NCBI GenBank assembly: GCA_025361065.1
Contig: JANYAY010000126.1
Coordinates: 1 to 36,730 of the forward strand
Reading direction: 5' to 3'
Length of the DNA: 36,730 bases
Source: Deltaproteobacteria bacterium
GTDB taxonomy: Bacteria; Desulfobacterota; Syntrophia; Syntrophales; Smithellaceae
This document shows, one piece after another, positions 16,341-24,931 of the stretch. The position numbers and the translations under genes are program-made. How positions within the stretch are numbered: the first letter of the stretch is position 1; each line of letters opens with the position of its first letter. Below the pieces are notes generated by a model. That model had not been told where the DNA came from. It made no database searches and saw only the letters and a list, made by a program, of their open reading frames with translations.

Positions 16341-18370
16341 TGTCTTTACGCCGGAAAGAAACGACAGCGAAAGGGGGAAAAAAGAAGTCGTCCAAGCGTA
16401 CTTTTTTTGCTCTGGGTTTACTTGTACTTGCTTTATTCATTACCGTGACCGGAGCTGTCGTCTATTATATCCTGACGATGGATTTACCCGGAATCGACGC
16501 CCTGAAGGATTACCGCCCCAGTATTGCCTCACGCGTATACGATGACAACAACGAATTAATCGATGAATTTTATCTGGAAGACAGAAAAGTAGTTAAGATT
16601 AATGATATACCCAAGATCATTCCCTCGGCCTTCATTGCCGCCGAAGATTCCCGTTTCTATCAACACCGGGGCTTTGATATTCAGAGCATTTCCCGCGCCG
16701 TGCTCAAGAATTTCGAAGCAGGACATATCGTTCAGGGCGCCAGCACCATAACACAGCAAGTCGCCAAGATGATGTATCTTTCGCCCGAAAAAAAATATCT
16801 GCGCAAAGTCAAGGAAGCCATCCTTGCTTACAAAATCGACAAATATCTGACTAAAGAGGAAATTCTCAATCTGTATTTGAATCAGATTTATTTGGGACAT
16901 GGCACATATGGAATTGAATCGGCGGCACTCGGATACTTTGGTAAAAGTGCCCACGCCCTGACTTTGCCGGAGGCAGCGCTGCTGGCAGGCCTGCCCAAGG
17001 CACCGAGCACATATTCTCCCTTTCTTCACTATGAAAAAGCAAAGCAGCGGCAGATTTACGTTCTGACGCGCATGATGGAAGAAGGTTACATTGCGGAAGC
17101 CGAGATGAAACAGGCCATTGCTGCTCCTTTGAAACTGCGTTCGATAAAACCAAAAGACAAAGTTGCCGCCTATTTCATAGAACATGTCCGCCGTTACGTG
17201 CAGGAAAAATATGGTGCGGATGTCCTTTATAAAGAAGGGCTCTCTATTTATACAACCCTGAATTTATCCGCACAAAGAGATGCCCGTGATGCCGTGGAAA
17301 AAGGTTTGGCGGAATTGGAAGACCGGGAAAAACATGAACGCGGGCTTGCGCAAGGCGCACTGTATTCTATGGATGTGCATACGGGCGCTATCCGGGCCAT
17401 GGTCGGCGGCCGCGATTTTAGTAAGAGCGAATTTAACCGCGCGACGCAATCACGCCGGCAACCGGGATCCGCTTTCAAGCCTTTAATTTATACGGCGGCC
17501 TTTGATAAAGGCATGAATCCTTCAACGCGTTTTGTCGATTCTCCGATCGTTTTTGAGGATGTATCGAGAGAAGACGGTCTCTGGAAACCGAAAAATTTTG
17601 ACGAAAAATTCTTGGGGCCCATAACAATGAGAACGGCCCTGGTGCAATCCCGCAATGTTGTAACGATCAAAATTTTGCAGGACATCGGAATCGATTACGC
17701 GGCTTCCTATGCCATGAATATGGGAATAACCTCTCAGCTCACCAGAAACTTATCCCTGGCCTTGGGAACTTCCGGAGTAACGCTGCAGGAACTGGTACGC
17801 GCTTACGGGGTATTAGCCAATGGAGGCAAAAAAGTTACACCCTATTTCATCAAAAAAATTGTCGATCGCACCGGTAATGTATTTGAAGAAACCAAAATTC
17901 AATCAGAACAAGTTATTGATTCCCGCATCGCATTCATGACAACTTATGTCATGCAGGATGTTGTGGAAAGCGGTACAGGCCGTCGGGTCAAAAGTATCGG
18001 CCGCCCGATTGCCGGGAAAACCGGAACAACAAACGATGTCCGCGATGCCTGGTTTATCGGTTTTACTCCGTCGATAATTACCGGAGTATGGGTTGGTTTT
18101 GACCAGGAGATCTCTTTGGGTAAGCAAGAGGTAGGCGGGCGGGCGGCGGCGCCCATATGGCTTTACTTCATGGAAAAATTTTTGCAGAACACCCCGGTAG
18201 AAACGTTTCCCGCGCCGGAAGGAATTGTTTTTGTTAAGGTTGATCAAAAAACCGGCGCACGGGTTAAAGGAACAGACAAAGGAACCATTTATGAATCCTT
18301 CCTGGAAAGTGCCCAGCCCGGCGAAAAAACCGACGACATAACAGAAGAAAAGGAAGATTTATTCCGGTAA
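16340..18370 (+). CDS. mrcA: Class A penicillin-binding protein 1A (glycosyltransferase/transpeptidase)
   Basis: A bifunctional peptidoglycan synthase of the inner membrane. A basic N-terminus and one membrane span (about 21-44) lead into the GT51 glycosyltransferase domain, with catalytic E102 in 'FIAAEDSRFYQHRGFD' and 'QGASTITQQVAKMMYLSPEKK'. The transpeptidase domain has the SxxK nucleophile S377-K380 ('RQPGSAFKPLIY'), S437-R438-N439 and the KTG box at 560-562 ('GKTGTTNDVRDAWFIG'). At 676 aa it is on the short side for PBP1A, with a compact C-terminus. It overlaps tatC by one base. A cell-wall synthase coupled to tatAC fits export of wall amidases, but that link is inference. Confidence 0.94.
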   Translation: MSLRRKETTAKGGKKKSSKRTFFALGLLVLALFITVTGAVVYYILTMDLPGIDALKDYRPSIASRVYDDNNELIDEFYLEDRKVVKINDIPKIIPSAFIAAEDSRFYQHRGFDIQSISRAVLKNFEAGHIVQGASTITQQVAKMMYLSPEKKYLRKVKEAILAYKIDKYLTKEEILNLYLNQIYLGHGTYGIESAALGYFGKSAHALTLPEAALLAGLPKAPSTYSPFLHYEKAKQRQIYVLTRMMEEGYIAEAEMKQAIAAPLKLRSIKPKDKVAAYFIEHVRRYVQEKYGADVLYKEGLSIYTTLNLSAQRDARDAVEKGLAELEDREKHERGLAQGALYSMDVHTGAIRAMVGGRDFSKSEFNRATQSRRQPGSAFKPLIYTAAFDKGMNPSTRFVDSPIVFEDVSREDGLWKPKNFDEKFLGPITMRTALVQSRNVVTIKILQDIGIDYAASYAMNMGITSQLTRNLSLALGTSGVTLQELVRAYGVLANGGKKVTPYFIKKIVDRTGNVFEETKIQSEQVIDSRIAFMTTYVMQDVVESGTGRRVKSIGRPIAGKTGTTNDVRDAWFIGFTPSIITGVWVGFDQEISLGKQEVGGRAAAPIWLYFMEKFLQNTPVETFPAPEGIVFVKVDQKTGARVKGTDKGTIYESFLESAQPGEKTDDITEEKEDLFR

Positions 18371-18650
18371 CAGTAATTCTAGCGGGACAATGTTCATCCG
18401 GTTCCTGCATACTTTTTGATTTTTGCACAGGCAAGCACCATTAAACAAAGAAGGATGCTATACTTGACAGCAAAAACCCAAAAGTGACTATACCATTTCA
18501 AAGTCACTTAAAGAAAAAACTGCCATCAGCCAGGGCCGGAAATGCAAGATTGTCGTTGGTTAGAGGTGCATTAGTAATTGGGCGCTGTTGTTCCTGATTT
18601 GGGTTTGGGACAAATGATTTTCTGTTCATTACCATTCGTAATGCAGCAGA
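18371..18650. other. Intergenic region between convergent genes, with inverted repeat and promoter-like box
   Basis: No gene is supported. TTGACA at 18464-18469 is followed by TATACC (18489-18494), though the 19-base spacing is long. A perfect 8-bp inverted repeat, AAGTGACT (18482-18489) and AGTCACTT (18502-18509), overlaps that -10-like box. It looks like a regulated promoter, but nothing convincing lies downstream on the plus strand. No standard terminator is seen after the PBP gene. Confidence 0.4.
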
Positions 18651-21600
18651 TTACCGTTTTAGTTCATCCCGGATGGCAACACCGATCTTTTCCAGCACAT
18701 ACGGCTTCCGGACGTATGCACCGGCTCCCAGTTTATGAGCCTTCTTCACTCGATCGGTTTCCGAAAAACCGCTGACCAGAATAGCCTTCTGCTGCGGGTT
18801 GATTTTGAGAACTCTTTGGTAGGTTTCGAGTCCATCAATCCCCGGCGCCATGATCATATCCAAAACAAGAATATCGGCCTTGTTTTCCCTGAGGTATTCC
18901 ACCGCTGCTTCCCCGCTGGATACGGTATTAACCTCATACCCCAGCTTTTTTAGTAATCCGGAGGCGACATCGCGCTGTTCGGCAATGTCATCAACGACCA
19001 ATACTGATTCCCCATTGCCCAGGTATCTTTCAATAGGAACTTTCTGCTGCGGTGTGAGCAGCTCCTCCCGTGTCACCGGGAAGTAAAGTGTAAAGGTGGT
19101 TCCCTCTCCGACTTCAGTTTGCACATCAATATATCCATTGTGATCTTTTATTGTTCCCCAGACAATCGCCAATCCCAATCCGGTCCCGCTCCGGCCCATG
19201 GTCTTCTTCGTATAAAACGGTTCAAATATCTTCTCTCTGTGCTCACCGGGGATACCCATGCCTGTATCGGATACAGTCAGAATGATGTAATCACCTTCCT
19301 TAATCTCGTCATAGCCTCTGATGGGTTTTTCCAGATAGCGATTCTGAGTCCGGATCATCACTTCTCCCGCTCCGGAGATAGATTCCGCCGCATTGGACAC
19401 CAGATTCATCAACGTCTTTTCCAGATGCATCGGGGAGCCTTTAATGTTCAACAGCTCCTCCTGGCACTCCGTCCGGAATGTCACGCGGGGATTAAAGTCC
19501 TTCATCTTCTCAAACACCGGGGTCTTGAGAAAATCTGCAACAACTTTGTTCAGATTGATAACATCTGATACCGACACACCCCGCCTGGCCAAGGTGAGAA
19601 GGTCCTGAATAATTGCGGCGCCCTTCTCTGTAGACTGAAAAATCTTTTCCGCGTGACCACGGGCGCGCTGCCCCTCGGGAATCTCCATCAGCAACAGTTC
19701 CGAGTAACCGCTGAGTACCCCCAGCACATTGTTCAGATCATGCGCTACTCCGCCGGCCAGTTGTCCGAGAGCCTCCATCTTTTCTGCACGATTCAGACGC
19801 TCTTCCAGGCTTCGCTTTTCTTCTTCCGCCTGCTTGCGCTCAGTAATATCCCGGGAAAGACCCCTAAATCCGATCGGCTTGCCTTCCGTGTCCCTGATCA
19901 GAGACACTGAATCTTCATGAAAGCCTTTCGTCCCATTTTTTCTGATAATTTCAATATCAAATCCCTTAATTGGTTTACCTGTAAGATAAACCTGTCCGAA
20001 GAGTTGATATGTTTTTCTGGCACTTGCTTCATCTTGAAACTGCCGGTTATTCATGCCGATCAATTCATCTCTGGAATATCCAATAATTTTGCACTCCGCA
20101 TCATTAACGAAAGTAAAATTGCCGGCAAGGTCAACTTCAAAATAGCCGTCTTCCATTTGCTCAATGATTGTGCGATGTTTTTCCTCGCTCTTGCGCAACG
20201 CCTCTTCGGCTTGCTTGCGCTCGGTAATTTCTCGATAGATGGACTGGTATGTGCCATCGGGCATCATTTTGCTGCGCATTTCAACTTGCACTTCAGTGAG
20301 GTCGGGACGAAGAATTGTACGCTCATTCACGACGACTTCGCCTTTTTGCAGCAAGTCAAAACTAAGAGGATTTTCCCGGAGACTATCCGGCTTAAATAAA
20401 ATATCGCTGATATGTTTCCCCATCATTTGTTCCCGCCTCAGGCCGGCCAGCGTGCACATGAAATCGTTAGCGTCAATAATGATAGCCTCTGGAGAACCTA
20501 AAAGTATCCCGTCTACAGCCAGATCGACAAGTCCGCGATACCGTCCCTCACTTTCCCGCAGAGCCTCATCCGTTCGCTTACGCTCAGTTATGTCAATTAC
20601 CTGAATAATGACTTTTGTTTTGCCCAATGAACCGAGGTATAAGGCACTACGCACCTCCCCAGTACGTTTTCGGCCATTTTTTTGCACAAACAAAAACTCA
20701 TATTGCGTTGGGACATCCTCCCCGAGTTGACGACGCCGGTTTCTTTCGGCTACCAATAATTTGCTTTCTTCGGCCAGCAGAAAAGTTAAATTCTTGCCAA
20801 GGATCTCCTGCTTTTCATAGCCAGCAATGTTACAGAACTCTTCATTTACATAGGTATACTGGAATACGTCATCGATGATGGCAATGCCGACAAGGGATCT
20901 TTCGACCACGGAACGGAATTTTTCCTCGCTTTCCCGCAGCGCTTCCTCTACCTGCCTGCGGTCGGTGATATTTCGGGCCACTGCCTGAAATCCCGTTACC
21001 TGGCCGTCCTCGACAATTAACTGGGTATTTTGCCCAATCCAGAACTTATGGCCCTTTTTCGATAGAAGCGGATATTCTAAATATGTATTTTGAATCCTCT
21101 TAACGAACTGTCGCCCGAAGAACCTGATGGTTTCATCACGCATATCCTTTCGGATAAAGGATGAATAATGCTTCCCAATCACATCCTCTTCTTTATATCC
21201 GAGATGATTGAGCGCGGGCTGATTTACGAAGGTAAAGTATCCAGCGTCGTCCGTCCTGAACACAATATCATTTGCATTTTCCACCAATGTCCGATAACTG
21301 ACTTCACTCTTCCGCAGTTTTTCCTCAGTTCGCTTATGCTCGGTTATGTCAAACTCAATTCCATCCCAGCAGATGGAGCCCCCTTCTATTAATCTCGGCG
21401 TTGATACCAGGGTGGACCATCTTATTCTTCCTGAGGGATCCTTTACCCGCACATCCAGCTCGAAAGTCGAAAATGTTTTCAAGGCCTCATTTTCAGCTTT
21501 TATCAGTAATTCGCTATCTTCTTCATGAACATTGCCGCAGATTAGAGCGGGGTCAGCAATACCTTCTTCGGGCGATATCCCATGCAATTGTCTGGCTGAA

Positions 21601-22202
21601 TTGCTTAAATAGGTGAATTTTTTCGTGCCATCGCGCTTCATGACAACCTGATAGATCATCGCTGACGGGAGATTATTGCTGATGGATTTAAGGCGGGATT
21701 CGCTCTCCCGCAGCGCATCCTCCGCCCGCTTGCGGTTAGTAATATCTTTGGAGGAACAGAGCGCAGAGGCTATTCCCCCTTGCGAGTCTTTAATCGGCGT
21801 AATCGTCGTTATGTAATAGCGGTCCCCGTCGGCCCGCGGGACACGCACCTCAATGACCTTCTCCTTCCCTGTGCGCAAAACCTGGCTCAGCGCAGCAAAG
21901 CGCTTGTCCGCCTCCTCCTGGGGAAAGACATCCCAAATAAGCTTACCAATTATGTCCTGGACCGGTTTGCCGACTCCCTCGGCGAAGGCTCTGTTGACGT
22001 ACCTGTATTGCCCTTCCGGACTGAAGGAGAAGATGGGATCGGGTGATTCTGAAAGAAGCATCCGGAGCTTCTCTTCACTTTCCTGCAGCCCATTATTCAC
22101 TAGTTTCAGCGTTGCTTCCGATATTTCCAGTTCCTGGATTCTCTGCTTTAAGAAGTCGTTTTCTTTGAGAAGCTCCTTATTTGTTCTGGATGGTTCACGC
22201 AT
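18651..22202 (-). CDS. Soluble hybrid histidine kinase with six PAS domains and a receiver
   Basis: An 1183-aa sensor kinase with no transmembrane segment. A coiled-coil start (about 8-45) is followed by six PAS units, at roughly 45-160, 168-292, 300-420, 427-547, 553-667 and 675-795. Each is closed by a 'DITERKQAEEALRESE'-type linker. The dimerisation domain has the phosphate-accepting His821 ('GGVAHDLNNVLG'). The ATPase domain shows 'NLVSNAAES', 'VSDTGMGIP' and 'GTGLGLAIVWG'. The receiver has acidic D1071/D1072, phospho-site D1115 ('ILVLDMIMAPGIDG') and K1166. The start has AAAGGAG upstream. With no output gene next to it, phosphotransfer to a distant protein is likely. The PAS ligands (haem, flavin or small molecules) cannot be told from sequence. 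Confidence 0.93.
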   Translation of the reverse strand: MREPSRTNKELLKENDFLKQRIQELEISEATLKLVNNGLQESEEKLRMLLSESPDPIFSFSPEGQYRYVNRAFAEGVGKPVQDIIGKLIWDVFPQEEADKRFAALSQVLRTGKEKVIEVRVPRADGDRYYITTITPIKDSQGGIASALCSSKDITNRKRAEDALRESESRLKSISNNLPSAMIYQVVMKRDGTKKFTYLSNSARQLHGISPEEGIADPALICGNVHEEDSELLIKAENEALKTFSTFELDVRVKDPSGRIRWSTLVSTPRLIEGGSICWDGIEFDITEHKRTEEKLRKSEVSYRTLVENANDIVFRTDDAGYFTFVNQPALNHLGYKEEDVIGKHYSSFIRKDMRDETIRFFGRQFVKRIQNTYLEYPLLSKKGHKFWIGQNTQLIVEDGQVTGFQAVARNITDRRQVEEALRESEEKFRSVVERSLVGIAIIDDVFQYTYVNEEFCNIAGYEKQEILGKNLTFLLAEESKLLVAERNRRRQLGEDVPTQYEFLFVQKNGRKRTGEVRSALYLGSLGKTKVIIQVIDITERKRTDEALRESEGRYRGLVDLAVDGILLGSPEAIIIDANDFMCTLAGLRREQMMGKHISDILFKPDSLRENPLSFDLLQKGEVVVNERTILRPDLTEVQVEMRSKMMPDGTYQSIYREITERKQAEEALRKSEEKHRTIIEQMEDGYFEVDLAGNFTFVNDAECKIIGYSRDELIGMNNRQFQDEASARKTYQLFGQVYLTGKPIKGFDIEIIRKNGTKGFHEDSVSLIRDTEGKPIGFRGLSRDITERKQAEEEKRSLEERLNRAEKMEALGQLAGGVAHDLNNVLGVLSGYSELLLMEIPEGQRARGHAEKIFQSTEKGAAIIQDLLTLARRGVSVSDVINLNKVVADFLKTPVFEKMKDFNPRVTFRTECQEELLNIKGSPMHLEKTLMNLVSNAAESISGAGEVMIRTQNRYLEKPIRGYDEIKEGDYIILTVSDTGMGIPGEHREKIFEPFYTKKTMGRSGTGLGLAIVWGTIKDHNGYIDVQTEVGEGTTFTLYFPVTREELLTPQQKVPIERYLGNGESVLVVDDIAEQRDVASGLLKKLGYEVNTVSSGEAAVEYLRENKADILVLDMIMAPGIDGLETYQRVLKINPQQKAILVSGFSETDRVKKAHKLGAGAYVRKPYVLEKIGVAIRDELKR

Positions 22203-22340
22203 CTGAAACTCCTTTTTCGATATAACCGGTGGATATTGGAAATTAAACGGATAATGTTTTCCGAGTAAATATACCCTTTTGAAAGCTACTGGATGCCCTT
22301 TGAGTTGTCAAATAGAAATTACGGCATGTTAGAAAGTGTC

Positions 22341-22369
22341 TTGACAAATAGTTTTTTTTCCGTTAATAG
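22341..22369 (+). promoter_or_regulatory. Promoter of the ilv operon
   Basis: Consensus -35 TTGACA (22341-22346) is followed after 17 bases by TAATAG (22364-22369). Transcription from about 22376 would give a leader of about 290 bases before ilvB, holding the leader peptide and the attenuator. On the opposite strand TTGACA (22306-22311, minus) may belong to the kinase gene, but no good -10 is seen for it. Confidence 0.6.
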
Positions 22370-22405
22370 AAAAAGCAAGATTAGCAAATAGATGGGACAT
22401 GAAAT

Positions 22406-22510
22406 ATGTATCTTAAAGATTTGGTTGGCGGCAAGAGCCTGATTATCAGCAACGTAAGGGTACTCGTAGTAGTACTCGGGGGTCTGCCGCTCCGTATCTT
22501 TAAGAAATAG
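22406..22510 (+). CDS. ilv leader peptide, 34 aa, rich in Leu/Ile/Val
   Basis: ATG at 22406 with GGGA (22394-22397) eight bases upstream opens a 34-codon frame ending at TAG (22508-22510). Sixteen of 34 residues are branched-chain (7 Leu, 6 Val, 3 Ile). The run of control codons is GTA AGG GTA CTC GTA GTA GTA CTC (22454-22477), reading VRVLVVVL; an LII cluster lies earlier. This is what is expected of an attenuation leader peptide such as ilvL or ivbL: scarcity of charged tRNA stalls the ribosome and changes downstream folding. It has no function as a protein. It is followed by tandem hairpins and ilvB, which supports the call. Confidence 0.8.
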   Translation: MYLKDLVGGKSLIISNVRVLVVVLGGLPLRIFKK

Positions 22511-22609
22511 AATTAAAGATACAAGCCGCGGGCCCCTAAAACCCGCGGCTTTGTTATTTCGGAAACAAAGCCGCCTTTTCGCAAGAAGAGAAGCGGCTTT
22601 TTTGTTTTT
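22494..22609 (+). promoter_or_regulatory. Transcription attenuator of ilvBNC (alternative hairpins)
   Basis: Four helices can be drawn. GTATCTTTAA (22494-22503) pairs with TTAAAGATAC (22513-22522), with the leader stop codon in the loop. AAGCCGCGGG (22523-22532) pairs with CCCGCGGCTT (22542-22551). AAAGCCGC (22567-22574) pairs with GCGGCTTT (22593-22600), followed by TTTGTTTTT, a strong intrinsic terminator. The alternative GCGGCTTTGTT (22545-22555) with AACAAAGCCGC (22564-22574) is a perfect 11-bp match that destroys both the second and the terminator helix. The 1:2, 2:3, 3:4 arrangement is that of an amino-acid attenuator. Confidence 0.8.
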
Positions 22610-22666
22610 CAGGCTCTCTTAAAAAAGCATCATAAGAATAAACATTTGTTTTGGAGGTAGTAAAAA

Positions 22667-24370
22667 ATGAAGTTGAAAGGTTCACAAATCCTGCTGAAAA
22701 TGCTGGAACTCGAAAAAGTAGATATTATTTTCGGATATCCGGGTGGCACCGTCCTTGATATTTATGACCAGCTCTATAAAAGCAAATTAAAACATATTTT
22801 AGTTCGTCATGAACAAGGTGCGGTTCACGCGGCCGACGGGTACGCTCGTGCCACCGGAAAAGTAGGAGTGTGTCTTGTTACTTCCGGTCCCGGTGCCACA
22901 AATACTGTGACCGGCATAGCAACGGCCAACATGGATTCTATACCTCTCGTTGTTTTTACCGGGCAGGTTCCCACAACCTTAATCGGCAATGACGCTTTTC
23001 AGGAATGCGACATCACCGGAATAACACGCCCCTGCACCAAACATAATTTTCTTGTCCGTAATATCGAAGAATTGGCTGCAACAATCAAAGAAGCTTTCCA
23101 TATTGCCCGCACGGGACGGCCCGGCCCCGTCTTAGTGGATTTGCCGAAGAATGTAATGGCTGCGGAAATTGATTTTGATCCCGCCACTATCCAGATCAGG
23201 AATCATGAGACTATCCATAAACCGGCTCCAAAAAAGATGGCTCAGGTTTATGAAATGCTTTCCCACGCTAAAAGACCATTAATCATGACCGGCGGCGGCG
23301 TCATTCTGGGCAAGGCCTCGTCCGAGCTCACCGAGTTGAGCAGAAAATATCAAATCCCGGTCACCGGTACCTTAATGGGTATCGGTTCCTTTCCGGGAAC
23401 AGATCCACTCTGGCTGGGCATGTTAGGCATGCATGGAACATATTACGCCAATATGGCCGTGAGCCACTGCGATTTATTGATCGCCGTGGGGGTGCGTTTT
23501 GATGACCGGGTAACCGGCACAATTGAAACTTTTGCCGCTAACGCCCAAATTGTGCAAATTGATATCGACCCTTCCTCCATTAACAAAAATGTCGTTGTTG
23601 ATTTGCCGATTATCGGCGCAACGAAGACTACCCTGCAAGATATGCTCAAATTTTTAGCCGAGCATAATTATATGCAGCAGGCAGCAGAGCGCAAGGAATG
23701 GCTGGAACAAATTGCCGGATGGAAAGAGCAGGTTCCCTTAACCTATTGCCAAAACGGCAAGGTAATTAAACCGCAACAGGTCATTGAAACACTCCATAAA
23801 GTAACTAAAGGCGATGTCATTATAACAACCGAAGTCGGCCAGAATCAGATGTGGACTGCGCAATTTTTCCCTTTCGATCTGCCCAATACATTTATTACCT
23901 CCGGCGGATTGGGTACAATGGGTTATGGACTGCCGGCCGCCATCGGGGTGAAGTGCGCCTTTCCCGACAAACAGGTGGTGGATATTGCCGGTGACGGCAG
24001 TATTCAGATGAATATCCAGGAATTAGCCACGGCTGCGCAATATAATATTAATGTAAAAATAGTGCTTTTGAACAACGGTTATCTGGGGATGGTGCGTCAA
24101 TGGCAGGAATTATTCTATGAAAAGCGCTATTCCCACACCGACATGACTTACGCACCCGATTTTGTAAAATTGGCGGAGGCTTTTGGTATCGTCGGTTTGC
24201 GCGCTACAAAACCGGAAGAAATAGAACCAACATTGATAAAGGGTCTTGCTCTGAATAAACCGGTATTGATGGATTTCCGTGTTTCGCGTGACGAATGTGT
24301 TTATCCAATGGTGGGACCGGGTTCATCCATCAGTGAAATGAAATTGGGTACGAGGGAAATGATTAATTAA
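22667..24370 (+). CDS. ilvB: Acetolactate synthase large (catalytic) subunit
   Basis: This TPP enzyme condenses two pyruvates to acetolactate, or pyruvate with 2-oxobutyrate, the first common step of valine, leucine and isoleucine synthesis. Visible features: N-terminal 'IIFGYPGGTVLDIYDQLY', catalytic E49 ('VRHEQGAVHAADGYARATG'), 'VTSGPGATNTVTGIATA', the FAD region around 'GVRFDDRVTGT', and the TPP/Mg motif 'DIAGDGSIQMN' to 'LLNNGYLGM' (about 440-474). At 567 aa it is full length. GGAGGT precedes the ATG. It is the first structural gene after the attenuator and forms a holoenzyme with the ilvN product encoded 28 bases downstream. Confidence 0.96.
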   Translation: MKLKGSQILLKMLELEKVDIIFGYPGGTVLDIYDQLYKSKLKHILVRHEQGAVHAADGYARATGKVGVCLVTSGPGATNTVTGIATANMDSIPLVVFTGQVPTTLIGNDAFQECDITGITRPCTKHNFLVRNIEELAATIKEAFHIARTGRPGPVLVDLPKNVMAAEIDFDPATIQIRNHETIHKPAPKKMAQVYEMLSHAKRPLIMTGGGVILGKASSELTELSRKYQIPVTGTLMGIGSFPGTDPLWLGMLGMHGTYYANMAVSHCDLLIAVGVRFDDRVTGTIETFAANAQIVQIDIDPSSINKNVVVDLPIIGATKTTLQDMLKFLAEHNYMQQAAERKEWLEQIAGWKEQVPLTYCQNGKVIKPQQVIETLHKVTKGDVIITTEVGQNQMWTAQFFPFDLPNTFITSGGLGTMGYGLPAAIGVKCAFPDKQVVDIAGDGSIQMNIQELATAAQYNINVKIVLLNNGYLGMVRQWQELFYEKRYSHTDMTYAPDFVKLAEAFGIVGLRATKPEEIEPTLIKGLALNKPVLMDFRVSRDECVYPMVGPGSSISEMKLGTREMIN

Positions 24371-24398
24371 TTCCAAGATAAAGAAAGGATAAAGAAAG

Positions 24399-24884
24399 AT
24401 GGAAAAAAAAGAGCATATAATTTCAATTCTCGTGCATAACAAGCCGGATGTGCTGGCCAGGATCGCGGGGGCATTGGGTGGCAAAGGATACAACATCGAA
24501 AGCCTGTCTGTTAACACAACGACTTCCTATGAAATATCCAAAATCGTGATGACATCCGTCGGCAATCAGGCCACTATCACCAGGATTGAAAATCAATTGC
24601 GCAGGATTGTCGATGTCATTGCAGTAGATGATTTAACCAATGTTGAGTCCATTCACCGTGAACTTATTTTAGTCAAGCTAATCTTGACGGCAGACTCCAA
24701 AGCCAAAATAGAAAAAGCAATTGACACATACAAATGGAAAGTAATAGTGTCCGCTGATACCTATATAATTCTGGAAATAACCGGTGATAAACCGCAAATT
24801 GATTTTGCCTTAGCCCGCCTGGAGCCGATGGGCATCGCCGATATAACCAGAACAGGTATTGTAGCATTGGCATTAGAAAACTAG
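24399..24884 (+). CDS. ilvN: Acetolactate synthase small (regulatory) subunit
   Basis: A 161-aa regulatory subunit, the length of E. coli IlvH. The N-terminal ACT domain (about 6-75) shows 'HIISILVHNKPDVLARIAG' and 'KGYNIESLSVNTT'; the C-terminal domain starts near 'HRELILVKLILTAD'. It activates IlvB and normally binds valine at the ACT interface. The position usually held by Gly (G14 in E. coli IlvH) is Asp17 here (codon GAT in CAT AAC AAG CCG GAT). Replacement of that Gly by Asp in the E. coli protein is known to give valine resistance, so feedback may be weak. AAAGGA serves as ribosome site. Confidence 0.95.
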   Translation: MEKKEHIISILVHNKPDVLARIAGALGGKGYNIESLSVNTTTSYEISKIVMTSVGNQATITRIENQLRRIVDVIAVDDLTNVESIHRELILVKLILTADSKAKIEKAIDTYKWKVIVSADTYIILEITGDKPQIDFALARLEPMGIADITRTGIVALALEN

Positions 24885-24931
24885 TATTAAGAACTGATCA
24901 ATTTTATTCACACAATTAAGGGGGATTTTTT

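Noticed and set aside
22494-22610. T-box or other riboswitch upstream of ilvB
   Set aside because: No T-box specifier or UGGN-type antiterminator sequence is seen; the Leu/Ile/Val-rich leader ORF explains the structure better.
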